From Gammaproteobacteria bacterium (GTDB lineage: Bacteria > Pseudomonadota > Gammaproteobacteria > Steroidobacterales > GCA-2729495), in NCBI GenBank assembly GCA_020853135.1, contig JADYZO010000107.1:62001-126000 (forward strand): DNA of 64,000 bases. Direction: 5' to 3'. A model generated the notes under the pieces. It made no database searches, was not told the DNA's origin, and was given only the letters and a program-made list of their open reading frames with translations. The translations under genes were made by a program, and so were the position numbers. Of the stretch, positions 50,301-58,963 are shown piece after piece (the first letter of the stretch is position 1; each line of letters starts with the position of its first letter).

Positions 50301-50885
50301 GATGCTGTCGATGCCGTCGTCGAGGAAATCCACTCGCACCGGCAGCGCGTGGCCCGTCGGGAAGAAATCCACCAGCGAGCCGCGTACCGCGTAGTCGCCG
50401 GGCACGGACACCAGGCCCACGCGCGCATAGCCCGCCTGGTCGAGGTTCGCCTGGAAGCGCTCCAGGGTGAGGGCATCACCGGTGGCGATGCGCACGGTGT
50501 GCCGCTCCAGGTAGGACACCGGCGCCAGCCGGGGCAGCAGGGTCGTGGCAGCTGTCACCAGGACGCCGCTGCGCCGCTGGCGCAGTTCGCGCAGGATGCG
50601 CAGCCGCGCGGACACGAGGTCCTGGTGCGGGCTGAAGCTGTCGTAGGGCAGGATTTCGAGGTCGGGGAACACGTCCACCGGCAGCGTCCCGCCGGTGAAG
50701 AAGCGCAGCTGGGCTTCCAGCGTCTCGGCCTGCGCCAGGTTGCCGGTCACCACCAGCAGGGGATGACCGGCCGCCGCGAGTTCGGCGATGGCCAGGCCGG
50801 GGGCGCAGCCGGGCAGGCTGGCCCAGCGCTGCGGGGTGCCGGCGCGGGGCAACGGGTCGATGCGGGCAAGCAGGGCGCGCGCCAT
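47385..50885 (-). CDS. mfd: Transcription-repair coupling factor Mfd
   Basis: VCGDVGFGKTEVALRAAFAAV, DEEHRFGVRHKEQLK, TATPIPRTLNMAL, QLRGRVGRS. Confidence 0.96.
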   Translation of the reverse strand: MARALLARIDPLPRAGTPQRWASLPGCAPGLAIAELAAAGHPLLVVTGNLAQAETLEAQLRFFTGGTLPVDVFPDLEILPYDSFSPHQDLVSARLRILRELRQRRSGVLVTAATTLLPRLAPVSYLERHTVRIATGDALTLERFQANLDQAGYARVGLVSVPGDYAVRGSLVDFFPTGHALPVRVDFLDDGIDSIRTFDPDTQLSGDPLAALDTLPARELPNYTESIRQFRQRYRRRFEGNPAESVIYREVSERRRPAGVESYLPLFFETTATIWDYLPADTLVVAPDNLGDAFEQAWQQARERHEQLGADRERPLLQPAEVYCPPAEHAERLAAHPLVYLETVAAPFPPATGSTSLPATAAPVLLLNARETDPGERLGSFLAAGTGRLLFAVESPGRREWLADLLTRQGEPPEPVSDWAAFLASPRRVGLATASLERGVDLPDAGITLLAEQELFGQPARPRRRRRRGRDPESVVSDLTDLRVGAPVVHIDHGVGRYVGLTRMSIEGTAAEFVTIGYAGGDRLHVPVSSLDLVSRYSGAAPELAPLHRLGTDQWQKARRRAAEKIRDVAAELLELYARRAARPGHSTALDPQGYEAFAAGFPFTLTEDQASAIDQVLADLASPRPMDRLVCGDVGFGKTEVALRAAFAAVSSGRQVAVLVPTTLLAQQHHETFADRFADWPVTVEVLSRFRTAQEHRQVLQRLAAGQVDIVIGTHRLLQKDAAFRNLGLVIIDEEHRFGVRHKEQLKGLRAEVDILTLTATPIPRTLNMALGDLRQLSLITTPPESRLAIKTFLSTWSAQLVREACLRELQRGGQVYFVHNRIQDIGAVAAQVAKIMPEARLEVAHGQMHERELERVMLDFYHRRFDILVCTAIIESGLDVPTANTIIIDQAEQFGLAQLHQLRGRVGRSHHQAFAYLLAPPREALQADARQRLEAMEALEDLGAGFLLATHDLEIRGAGELLGEGQSGQIQEIGFALYNEMLARTVQALEKGIEIDPGQGAGRGPEIDLHVPALLPEEYLPDIHLRLVLYKRIANADGAGALAELGRELADRFGHLPPATANLLRIAGLRLQARALGIARLTAGSGGGSVEFAQATQVDPAVLVRLIGADPRQFRLDPRQRLVFRAQMNEPEERLAYAGHLLAQLAATPAGGGAAAARRADMAS

Positions 50886-51016
50886 GGGCTCGGGATCCGG
50901 AAGGGGGGCGCGATTATCACACAGCGTACCGCGGCCGCTGCATGTGGCGGGCATGCTGCCGGGCGGTGCGCGGCCGGGCGGGCCAGCCCGGGGCAGGCTG
51001 GCCAGGGTGCGGCGGG

Positions 51017-51307
51017 TCAGCGGCGGCGGGGCACGGCGTCGATGACGTGGTCGTACTCGAAGAAGACGACGAAGTCCCCGTAGTCCCAGCGCGTGATGGG
51101 TGGCTGGCCCACCGGGGCCTGCTTCTCTGCGGGCTCACCCCAGCGGGTGGCCACCGCCTTCATGGTCATCCCGCGCAGGGGCCGCTCTGCTGCAGTGGCC
51201 CGGGCCTGTTCGATGCCCTGCATGATCAGGGTGTCGGCGTGTGCCATGCCGGCGATACCGGCCATGGCCAGGGTGGCGGCCAGCAACCTGCGGGAGCGTG
51301 TGCGCAT
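51017..51307 (-). CDS. Small exported protein of unknown function
   Basis: MRTRSRRLLAATLAMAGIAGMAHADTLIMQG... signal peptide; GMTMKAVATRWGEPAEKQAPVGQPPITRWDYGDFVVFFEYDHVIDAV. Confidence 0.75.
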   Translation of the reverse strand: MRTRSRRLLAATLAMAGIAGMAHADTLIMQGIEQARATAAERPLRGMTMKAVATRWGEPAEKQAPVGQPPITRWDYGDFVVFFEYDHVIDAVPRRR

Positions 51308-51441
51308 CGTGATAACCTCTGCGGCCATCCAGCCGCGGACTATAGCACCGCACCGTAATGCAGAAAAACCGGCGGTTTCCTCAACCCGGTTCACATTATT
51401 CCGGCCGCGACGGCTGGCAGGCCGGCATCCCTGCGCAGCTT

Positions 51442-51470
51442 TTGTTGCATGACGGGAAGACGTGCATACT
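51442..51470 (+). promoter_or_regulatory. Putative sigma-70 promoter for lolC
   Basis: TTGTTG-N17-CATACT upstream of lolC. Confidence 0.4.
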
Positions 51471-51569
51471 GTGCGCCCTGCCAGGGAGGGTCCCCCATGC
51501 CACTGCGCGAATGCCGGTCGTGATCGCCCGCGCCGGCGCGCTGCGCATCCGGCGCCTGCGGGGCCTGCG

Positions 51570-52811
51570 GTGAGGCGGCCGGTCGCCGCCTACATCGGCC
51601 TGCGCTACCTGCGCAGCCAGCGGGCCAACCAGTTTGCCTCCTTCGTGACCCTGGCCTCCGCGCTGGGCGTGGCGCTGGGCGTCGCCGCGCTGATCGTCGT
51701 GCTCTCGGTCATGAACGGCTTCGGGGACGAGCTGCGCACGCGCCTCACCAGCGTCACCGGTCACGCCTGGGTGGGCGCCGACGGCGGGCTGGCCGACTGG
51801 CAGGCGCGGCGCGCGCAGCTGCTGGGCTTCCCCGGCATCACCGCCGCGGTGCCGGTCATCGAACTCGACGCGGTGCTGGGTCGTGGCCCGGCGCTGGCCG
51901 GCGCCATCGTCACCGGCACCGATCCGGCGCTCGAGGATGCGGCCTCGGCGCTGCGTGCCGGCATGCGTGCCGGAAGCCTCGATGCCCTGCAGCCGGGCAG
52001 CCGCGCCATCGTGCTCGGCGAGGCGCTCGCCGCCCGCATCGGCGCCCGCGTCGGGGACGCGGTCTCGGTGCTGGTGCCGACCAAGGACCGCGAGCATGGC
52101 CTGCAGTCGCGGCTGTGGCAGTTCACGGTCGCCGGCATCTTCGAGCTCGGCGTGAAGGACCACGACGGCACGCGGGCCTTCGTCAGTCTCGCGGATGCCG
52201 CCGCCATCGGCGGGCTGGGATCCAGGGTGGGCGGACTGCGCATCACGACGACCGACATTTTCGCCGCGCCGCAGATCATCCACGCCTGGGCGGCACGCCA
52301 CGGCAGCGGCCTCGTGGTGCGCGACTGGACGCAGGATCACGCCACCTACTTCCGCGCGGTCCGGCTCGAGAAGACCATGATGATGGTGCTGCTCTCGCTC
52401 ATCGTGGCCGTGGCCGCCTTCAACATCGTCGCCACCCTGGTGATGGTGGTCACGGACAAGCGTGGCAGCATCGCCATCCTGCGCACGCTGGGGTTCTCCC
52501 GTGGCGACATCGTGCGCGTGTTCGCCGTGCAGGGCGTGGCCATCGGCTGGCTCGGCGTGGCGGGTGGCGTCATGGCCGGCGCCGGCCTCGCCGCCAACAT
52601 CGGCGTGGTGGCGCCCGCGCTGGAGCGGCTGCTCGGCTTCCAGTTCATGCCGGCGGACGTGTACTACCTGACCTCACTGCCCGCCGACCTGCACTGGGAG
52701 GACGTGCTGGCGGTGAGCGTGGTGGCGCTGCTGATCACCGCGGTCGCAACGGTCTACCCGGCGGTCCGCGCAGCCGGCGTGGAACCTGCCGAAGTGCTGC
52801 GCTACGAGTAG
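51570..52811 (+). CDS. lolC: Lipoprotein-releasing ABC transporter permease LolC (GTG start)
   Basis: RRPVAAYIGLRYLRSQRANQFASFVTLASALGVALG, MacB-like periplasmic and FtsX domains. Confidence 0.92.
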   Translation: MRRPVAAYIGLRYLRSQRANQFASFVTLASALGVALGVAALIVVLSVMNGFGDELRTRLTSVTGHAWVGADGGLADWQARRAQLLGFPGITAAVPVIELDAVLGRGPALAGAIVTGTDPALEDAASALRAGMRAGSLDALQPGSRAIVLGEALAARIGARVGDAVSVLVPTKDREHGLQSRLWQFTVAGIFELGVKDHDGTRAFVSLADAAAIGGLGSRVGGLRITTTDIFAAPQIIHAWAARHGSGLVVRDWTQDHATYFRAVRLEKTMMMVLLSLIVAVAAFNIVATLVMVVTDKRGSIAILRTLGFSRGDIVRVFAVQGVAIGWLGVAGGVMAGAGLAANIGVVAPALERLLGFQFMPADVYYLTSLPADLHWEDVLAVSVVALLITAVATVYPAVRAAGVEPAEVLRYE

Positions 52812-52825
52812 GCCGGCCAGGCACC

Positions 52826-54073
52826 ATGTTGCGCCCCGTCGAGCTGGCCATCGCCCTGCGCTACGTCCGGTCGCGCAGCAGGAACCGCTTCGTCTCCTTC
52901 ATCTCGCTGATGTCGGTGGCCGGCATCGCGCTGGCCGTGGCCGTGCTGATCGCGGTGCTCTCGGCCATGAACGGCTTCGAGCACGAGGTGCGCGCGCGCA
53001 TCCTCGGCGTGCTCGCCCACGGGACCATCACGGGCCTCGACGGACGCATCACGGACTGGCGCCACCTCGAGCAGGTGGCGGCGGAGTATCCCGGCGTGCG
53101 GGCCAGCGCGCCGTTCGTGCGCGGCGAGGCCATGCTGGTGGGGGAGAGTGCGGTCAAGGGGGTGGAGGTGCGCGGCATCGACCCGGAGCGCGAGCTGGCC
53201 ACCGCGGCGCTCGGCAACCTGCTGCGGGCCGGGGACTTCCGCGCGCTCCAGCCCGGCGGATACGCCATCGTCATCGGCCAGGCGCTGGCGCAGCGGCTCG
53301 GCGTGGGCATGGGCGACCACGTGGTGATGCTGGTGCCCGAGGGCATGGCCACGCCCGCCGGGGTCGCGCCGCGCATGCGTCGCTTCCAGGTGGCGGGCAT
53401 CTTCCAGGCAGGCATGTACGAGTACGACAATGGCCTGGTCTTCACCAACATCAGCGATGCGGCGCGGCTGTTCCGCATGGGCGATGCCGTCAGCGGCATC
53501 CGCCTGGCCTTCGCCGAGCCGGCGCGGGCCGCGCAATCGGTGCTGGGCATCGCCCGCGCCTATGGTGGCGGTGTGTTCGTCAGCGACTGGACACGGGAGC
53601 ACGCCAATTTCTTCCGCTCCATCGAGCTGACCCGGAGCATCATGTTTGTCATCCTGCTGATGGTGGTGGGCGTGGCGGCCTTCAACATCGTGTCCACGCT
53701 GGTGATGGTGGTACGCGAGAAGCGGGGCGAGATCGCCATCCTGCGCACGCTGGGTGCGGCGCCCGGCGCAATCGTGCGCATCTTCATGGCCCAGGGCACG
53801 CTCATCGGCGTGGCCGGCACGCTGCTTGGGGTCGCACTCGGCGTCGCCGTGGCGGCCAACCTCGATGTGCTGGTGGCGCTGGTCGAGCGGCTGCTCGGCA
53901 TGAAGTTCCTGGCCCCCGACATCTACTTCATCAGCGACTTCCCGACCCGGCTCGAGTGGCCGGACGTGGCCGTCATCGGCGGCATCGCCCTGGGGCTGGC
54001 CTTCAGCTCCACGCTCTATCCCGCATGGCGTGGCGCGGCCCTGCCGCCCGCCGAGGCCCTGCGACATTACTGA
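52826..54073 (+). CDS. lolE: Lipoprotein-releasing ABC transporter permease LolE
   Basis: [52 protein letters not shown]; FtsX domain. Confidence 0.92.
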   Translation: MLRPVELAIALRYVRSRSRNRFVSFISLMSVAGIALAVAVLIAVLSAMNGFEHEVRARILGVLAHGTITGLDGRITDWRHLEQVAAEYPGVRASAPFVRGEAMLVGESAVKGVEVRGIDPERELATAALGNLLRAGDFRALQPGGYAIVIGQALAQRLGVGMGDHVVMLVPEGMATPAGVAPRMRRFQVAGIFQAGMYEYDNGLVFTNISDAARLFRMGDAVSGIRLAFAEPARAAQSVLGIARAYGGGVFVSDWTREHANFFRSIELTRSIMFVILLMVVGVAAFNIVSTLVMVVREKRGEIAILRTLGAAPGAIVRIFMAQGTLIGVAGTLLGVALGVAVAANLDVLVALVERLLGMKFLAPDIYFISDFPTRLEWPDVAVIGGIALGLAFSSTLYPAWRGAALPPAEALRHY

Positions 54074-54092
54074 ATACCCGACCGGAACAGGC

Positions 54093-54824
54093 ATGGACAG
54101 CATCGACACGCAACCCGCCGCCGATCCGCAGGCCGTCCCGCTGGCCTGCACGGGGCTGGAAAAGGAATTCCGCGAGGGCCCGGCCGTCGTGCAGGTGCTG
54201 CGCGGCGTGGACCTGCAGGTTGCCCGCGGCGAGCGCGTGGCCATCATCGGCGCGTCCGGCGCGGGCAAGACCACGCTGCTGCAGCTGCTGGGCGGGCTCG
54301 ACACACCCACGCGCGGGGCGGTCCAGGTGCTCGGCCGCGACATGGCGGCCCTCAACCAGGCCGAGCGCGGCTGGCTGCGCAACCGGTCGCTCGGTTTCGT
54401 CTACCAGTTCCACCACCTGCTGCCGGAGTTCACCGCGCTGGAGAACGTCGCCATGCCGCTGCTGCTGCGCCGCCTGCCGCTGGAACAGGTGGCGGCCGCG
54501 GCGGCCCGGCTGCTGGAACGGGTGGGGCTCGGTGCCCGCCTGCACCACAAGCCGGGCGAACTCTCCGGCGGTGAGCGCCAGCGGGTGGCCGTGGCGCGCG
54601 CGCTGGTGACCTCTCCGGCGGTGGTGCTGGCCGATGAGCCCACCGGCAATCTCGATCACCGCACCGGCGACCGGGTTTTCGGGCTGATGGTCGAGCTCAA
54701 TGCCGAGACCCGCACCAGCCTGGTGATCGTCACCCACGACCTGGCCCGGGCCCGCAGCATGGATCGCGTGCTGCAGATGGAGGATGGCCGCCTGCACGAT
54801 GTGAGCGGCGCGGTCACCGCCTGA
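54093..54824 (+). CDS. lolD: Lipoprotein-releasing ABC transporter ATP-binding protein LolD
   Basis: [22 protein letters not shown] Walker [30 protein letters not shown]. Confidence 0.96.
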   Translation: MDSIDTQPAADPQAVPLACTGLEKEFREGPAVVQVLRGVDLQVARGERVAIIGASGAGKTTLLQLLGGLDTPTRGAVQVLGRDMAALNQAERGWLRNRSLGFVYQFHHLLPEFTALENVAMPLLLRRLPLEQVAAAAARLLERVGLGARLHHKPGELSGGERQRVAVARALVTSPAVVLADEPTGNLDHRTGDRVFGLMVELNAETRTSLVIVTHDLARARSMDRVLQMEDGRLHDVSGAVTA

Positions 54825-54837
54825 GGCCGTCCGGCCA

Positions 54838-55356
54838 TCAGCTGCGCGGGCGCTGCCGGCGCCGGCGCAGCCGCCGGGCGGAGGACCAGCGCCAGAGCAG
54901 GTTGGTGCCGAAGTAGACGACGACCGCGGTCAGGCCCGCGGTGATCAGTCCGCCGAGGAACAGCGGCCGCCACAGCAGGCTGAGTTGCGCCTGCAGCCAC
55001 TCCCAGCTCACCTCATCGGGCCAGTCCTGCGAGGGCAGACCGAGCAGCAGGGCGCCGAGGCGGTACTCGAAGTAGAACACCGGCACCATCGTCAACGGCG
55101 AGTTCAGCCAGGTGGCGAGCGCGGCGACCCCCAGGTTCACGCCTGCCAGCAGGCCACAGAGCACCGCCAGCATCATGTGCCCGGGAAACGGGAGCATGGA
55201 GATGGAGACACCGATGGCGAGCGCGCCGGAGACACTGCGCCGGTTGACGGCGAAATACATCGGATGGCGCAACATCGGCGCGAAGGGCCTGAGGTACCAG
55301 GCCTGCTCATTCTGGCGGTATTGCCGGGATATGCGCCGCAGGAATTTTCGCGGCAT
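54838..55356 (-). CDS. DUF2062 membrane protein
   Basis: MPRKFLRRISRQYRQNEQAWYLRPFAPMLRHPMYFAVNRRSVSGALAIGVSISMLPFPGHMMLA. Confidence 0.85.
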   Translation of the reverse strand: MPRKFLRRISRQYRQNEQAWYLRPFAPMLRHPMYFAVNRRSVSGALAIGVSISMLPFPGHMMLAVLCGLLAGVNLGVAALATWLNSPLTMVPVFYFEYRLGALLLGLPSQDWPDEVSWEWLQAQLSLLWRPLFLGGLITAGLTAVVVYFGTNLLWRWSSARRLRRRRQRPRS

Positions 55357-55429
55357 GGCCTAGACTGCCGGGGGTTTCACGTGGGATCGGGATCGCGCCT
55401 TACGGGGTTGCGCCGCGGGCCGGGCCCGC

Positions 55430-57814
55430 GTGCGGGTTCATTATCGTCCATCCGGCATCTTCCCGCACATGTCCTGGTTGGCAGTCCTGGCCCTGGCCCT
55501 CACCTGGTCGCTGCAGCAGTTCGACACGCGCTGGCTGCTCCTGCTGCCCGCCATCAGCTGGTGTGCCCTCGCACTGCTCGCCTGGCATTGCCTCGGCGGC
55601 CGGGCCGCACTGCTGGTCCTGCTGGCGGGCCGGACCCTGTGCGGTGCTGCCTGGTTGTTCGATGACCAGCTGCCGGAGACCCTCGGCAGGCGCGATGTGC
55701 TGCTGCGGGGCGTGGTCTGCGATTTCCCGCGGACCGATGCCGAGGGGCTGCGCATGGTGATCGAGGGCGGGGCGGATGATTCGCCCGGAGGACTGCCGGC
55801 CCGCCTGCACCTGAACTGGTATGCGCCCGCGCCCGACATCCGGCCGGGGGAGCGCTGGCAGCTGCTGGTGCGCCTGAAGCCGCCCCGTGGCCTTGCCAAC
55901 GCCGGTGGCGCCGACTTCGAGCAGTGGCTGTACCAGCGCGGCATCGGCGCAACGGGCTACGTGCGTTCCTCCGCCCTGAACCGCCGGCTGCCGGCCCGCC
56001 CGGGGGATTGCCCGGTGGGCACGCTGCGCGGCGTGCTGGCCGGGCGCATCGAAGGCGCGCTGGGCGGACGGCCGGGCAGCGCCTACGTGCTCGGCATGAC
56101 GGTCGGGGTCACCACGGGCCTCGGCGAAGCCGACTGGGACCTGATGCGGCGCACGGGCACGACGCACCTGCTGGCGATCTCCGGCTTCAACATCGCCATG
56201 GTGGCTGCGCCCTTCGTGTTGCTGGTGCCCTGGGCCGGCCGGCTGTGGCCGCGGCTGGCCGGGCGCCCGGGCGCGGGGCCCGCGCTGGCGATGGCAGTCG
56301 CCACCGTGTACAGCGCCCTGGCGGGATTCGGCCTCAGCGTGCAGCGCGCCCTGCTGATGCTCGGCGTGGCGGGCGTGCTCGCCTGGCGGCGCCGGCCGCT
56401 CGAGGCCTTCCGGGTGCTGGCTGCCGCGGCGTTCGCGATCCTGTGGCTCGATCCGCCGGCCGTGCTCTCCGCGGGCTTCTGGCTGTCGTTCGCCGGTGTC
56501 GCCTGGTTGCTGCTGGCCGCGACGCCGCGCCAGCCGGGTGACGTGCCGCACCAGGGCATCGGCCGGCGTGCCCTGTTGGCCGGTGCCGGCCTGCTGCGTG
56601 TGCAGCTGCTGCTCGGCATCGGCCTGGCGCCACTGACGCTGGCCTGGTTCCAGCAACTGTCCTGGCTGGCGCCGGTGGCGAACCTGCTGGCGGTGCCCGT
56701 ATTCGCCTTCCTGGTCATGCCGCTCGCCCTGGGCGGTGCGGCGCTGCTGCTGCCGCTGCCGGGGCTGGGCACGCCGCTGCTGCGTCTCGCCGCGCGGGTC
56801 GTGGCCGGACTGATGCACGGGCTCGACGGCCTCGCAGGCCTGGCCGGTGCCGCCTGGCAGCCTCCCCCGGGTGGCCCCCTGGCGCTGGTGCTCTGCGTGC
56901 TGGCGGCGCTGCTGCTGGCCTGGCGGCGGCCGTTGCCGCTGCGTTCGCTGGCGTTCGTGCTGGTCCTGCCATTGCTCGCCGGGGAGGGTGCAGGCGCGCG
57001 CCTCGCGGACGGGCAGTTCCGTGTCACGGTCCTGGATGTCGGGCAGGGGCTCGCCGTGCTGGTGCAGACGGCGGCGCACGCGCTCCTCTACGACGCCGGG
57101 CCGGCCTTCCGCCAGCGCAATGCCGGTGATGACGTCGTGGTGCCCGTGCTGCACGCCACCGGCGTGCGGCGCCTTGATGCACTGCTGGTCTCGCACGCCG
57201 ACCAGGACCACGCCGGCGGGGCCCCTGCCGTCCTGCGCGCGCATCCCGGGGCGGTGCTCATCGGGGACGCGCTGCGGCCGCCGGCTCCTGCCCGCCGGCG
57301 GCCCTGTGTCGCGGGAGAGACCTGGGAGTGGGACCAGGTGCGTTTCCGGCTGCTCAACCCGCCGGCCGGCGCACGGTTGTCCGACAACGATGGTTCCTGC
57401 GTGTTGCGCATCGAGGCGCCGGGCGGCAGCGTGCTGCTGCCTGGCGACATCGAGCGGCGGCAGGAGGACGTGCTGGCCGCCGCGGGCCTGCTCGGACCAA
57501 CGGACCTGGTGCTGGCCCCGCACCACGGCAGCCGCAGTTCGTCGGGTCCCGCGCTCGTGGCGGCGACAGGGCCGCGGTTCGTGGTGTTCGCCACGGGGTA
57601 CCTCAACCGCTGGGGATTTCCCGCGGCGCCGGTGCGCGAACGCTGGCATGCCGCGGGCGCCTGCGCGCTCGACACTGCAGCGGAGGGCGCACTGACCTTC
57701 GCCACCGCCGAGGACGGCCTGCGCCTCGTGCGCGCCGCGCGGCGCGACCACGCGCACCTGTGGACCCGTGCGCCACCTGCGCCCGCGCCCTGCCTGATGG
57801 CTGCGGACCCGTAG
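55430..57814 (+). CDS. comEC: DNA internalization-related competence protein ComEC/Rec2
   Basis: GMTVGVTTGLGEADWDLMRRTGTTHLLAISGFNIAM, VTVLDVGQGLAVLVQT, SHADQDHAGG metallo-beta-lactamase domain. Confidence 0.94.
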   Translation: MRVHYRPSGIFPHMSWLAVLALALTWSLQQFDTRWLLLLPAISWCALALLAWHCLGGRAALLVLLAGRTLCGAAWLFDDQLPETLGRRDVLLRGVVCDFPRTDAEGLRMVIEGGADDSPGGLPARLHLNWYAPAPDIRPGERWQLLVRLKPPRGLANAGGADFEQWLYQRGIGATGYVRSSALNRRLPARPGDCPVGTLRGVLAGRIEGALGGRPGSAYVLGMTVGVTTGLGEADWDLMRRTGTTHLLAISGFNIAMVAAPFVLLVPWAGRLWPRLAGRPGAGPALAMAVATVYSALAGFGLSVQRALLMLGVAGVLAWRRRPLEAFRVLAAAAFAILWLDPPAVLSAGFWLSFAGVAWLLLAATPRQPGDVPHQGIGRRALLAGAGLLRVQLLLGIGLAPLTLAWFQQLSWLAPVANLLAVPVFAFLVMPLALGGAALLLPLPGLGTPLLRLAARVVAGLMHGLDGLAGLAGAAWQPPPGGPLALVLCVLAALLLAWRRPLPLRSLAFVLVLPLLAGEGAGARLADGQFRVTVLDVGQGLAVLVQTAAHALLYDAGPAFRQRNAGDDVVVPVLHATGVRRLDALLVSHADQDHAGGAPAVLRAHPGAVLIGDALRPPAPARRRPCVAGETWEWDQVRFRLLNPPAGARLSDNDGSCVLRIEAPGGSVLLPGDIERRQEDVLAAAGLLGPTDLVLAPHHGSRSSSGPALVAATGPRFVVFATGYLNRWGFPAAPVRERWHAAGACALDTAAEGALTFATAEDGLRLVRAARRDHAHLWTRAPPAPAPCLMAADP

Positions 57815-57897
57815 CCGGCCGCTGCGGCTGGGTTAAACTGTCGGCCGCCGGGCGGGCGGCGGGTCCTGTCCGAATGGCGTCCTGGGGCTGGGTGTTC

Positions 57898-58548
57898 ATG
57901 CTGGAAATCATCAAGGCCGGCGGATTGCTGATGATCCCCATCATCGGCTGCTCGGTCATCGCCTGTGCCATCGTGCTGGAGCGGCTGTGGACCCTGCAGC
58001 GCCGGCGCGTGCTGCCACCGGACCTCACCCGCCAGGTCTGGGAGTGGGTGAGCCGCAATGAACTCAACCATGCGCACATCCAGGCACTGCAGGCGGGTTC
58101 GCCGCTCGGGCGGATCCTGTCGGCGGGCCTGCTCAACCGCAACCGCGAACGCCAGATCATGAAGGAGGGCATCGAGGACACGGGCCGCCATGTCGTGCAC
58201 GACCTCGAGCGCTACCTGAACCTGCTCGGCACCATCGCCGCCATCTCGCCGCTGCTCGGCCTGCTCGGCACGGTCACGGGCATGGTGCGGATCTTCGCCG
58301 CCATCAGCGCCACCGGTGCGGTGGGTGATCCGGCGGCGCTGGCCGGCGGCATTTCCGAGGCGCTCATCACCACCGTCGGCGGCCTCATCGTGGCGATCCC
58401 GACGCTGGTGGCCTACCGGTTCCTGCGCGACCGCGTCGACGGCCTGGTCGTCGACATGGAGAAGGAGGCCATCACCCTGGTGGATGCCCTGCACCGGCGC
58501 CAGTACTTCGACACCCTGGGACGGCGTGATGAACCTGCGCAGGCATGA
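57898..58548 (+). CDS. exbB: MotA/TolQ/ExbB proton channel family protein
   Basis: Three TM helices, LNLLGTIAAISPLLGLLGTVTGMVRIFAAI, GGISEALITTVGGLIVAIPTL. Confidence 0.92.
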   Translation: MLEIIKAGGLLMIPIIGCSVIACAIVLERLWTLQRRRVLPPDLTRQVWEWVSRNELNHAHIQALQAGSPLGRILSAGLLNRNRERQIMKEGIEDTGRHVVHDLERYLNLLGTIAAISPLLGLLGTVTGMVRIFAAISATGAVGDPAALAGGISEALITTVGGLIVAIPTLVAYRFLRDRVDGLVVDMEKEAITLVDALHRRQYFDTLGRRDEPAQA

Positions 58549-58963
58549 CCGTTCGCGGGACCTCCCGGAACTCAACCTGGTTTCCCTGGTGGACGTCGTC
58601 CTGCTGCTGCTGATTTTCTTCGTGCTGACCACGAGTTTCGTGGCCCAGTCGCGCCTGGCGATCCATCTCCCCGAGGCGGCCAGTACCGCTGCGGATGCCG
58701 TGGCACCCGCGCTGGAGATCACCGTCACCGCGCGCGGCGGCTTCTTCGTCAACGGCCGGGCCCTGGTCGACAACCGGCCCGAGACGCTCGTGGCGGCCAT
58801 CCGTCGCATCAGTCCCGATGGCGAACTGCACGCCGTGACCATCAGCGCCGATGCGCGTGCCGCCCATCAGGATGTCGTCACGGCCATGGACGTCGCCGGG
58901 CGGCTCGGCATCACCGACGTGCACATCGCCACGTTGCGTGCCTCTCCGGAACGGGCCCGCTGA
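58529..58963 (+). CDS. exbD: ExbD/TolR family biopolymer transporter
   Basis: LPELNLVSLVDVVLLLLIFFVLTTSFV (TM Asp). Confidence 0.93.
   Translation: MNLRRHDRSRDLPELNLVSLVDVVLLLLIFFVLTTSFVAQSRLAIHLPEAASTAADAVAPALEITVTARGGFFVNGRALVDNRPETLVAAIRRISPDGELHAVTISADARAAHQDVVTAMDVAGRLGITDVHIATLRASPERAR

Noticed and set aside
47448-51083. 1211-aa + strand ORF opposite mfd
   Set aside because: Shadow of the minus-strand mfd gene, whose helicase motifs are unambiguous
51570-54073. Two similar Lol permeases as a recent tandem duplication
   Set aside because: They are distinct LolC and LolE type proteins and the lolC-lolE/lolD arrangement is a known organisation
55400-57757. 785-aa antisense ORF opposite comEC
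   Set aside because: Gln/His/Arg/Gly-rich shadow ORF; comEC motifs are clear on +
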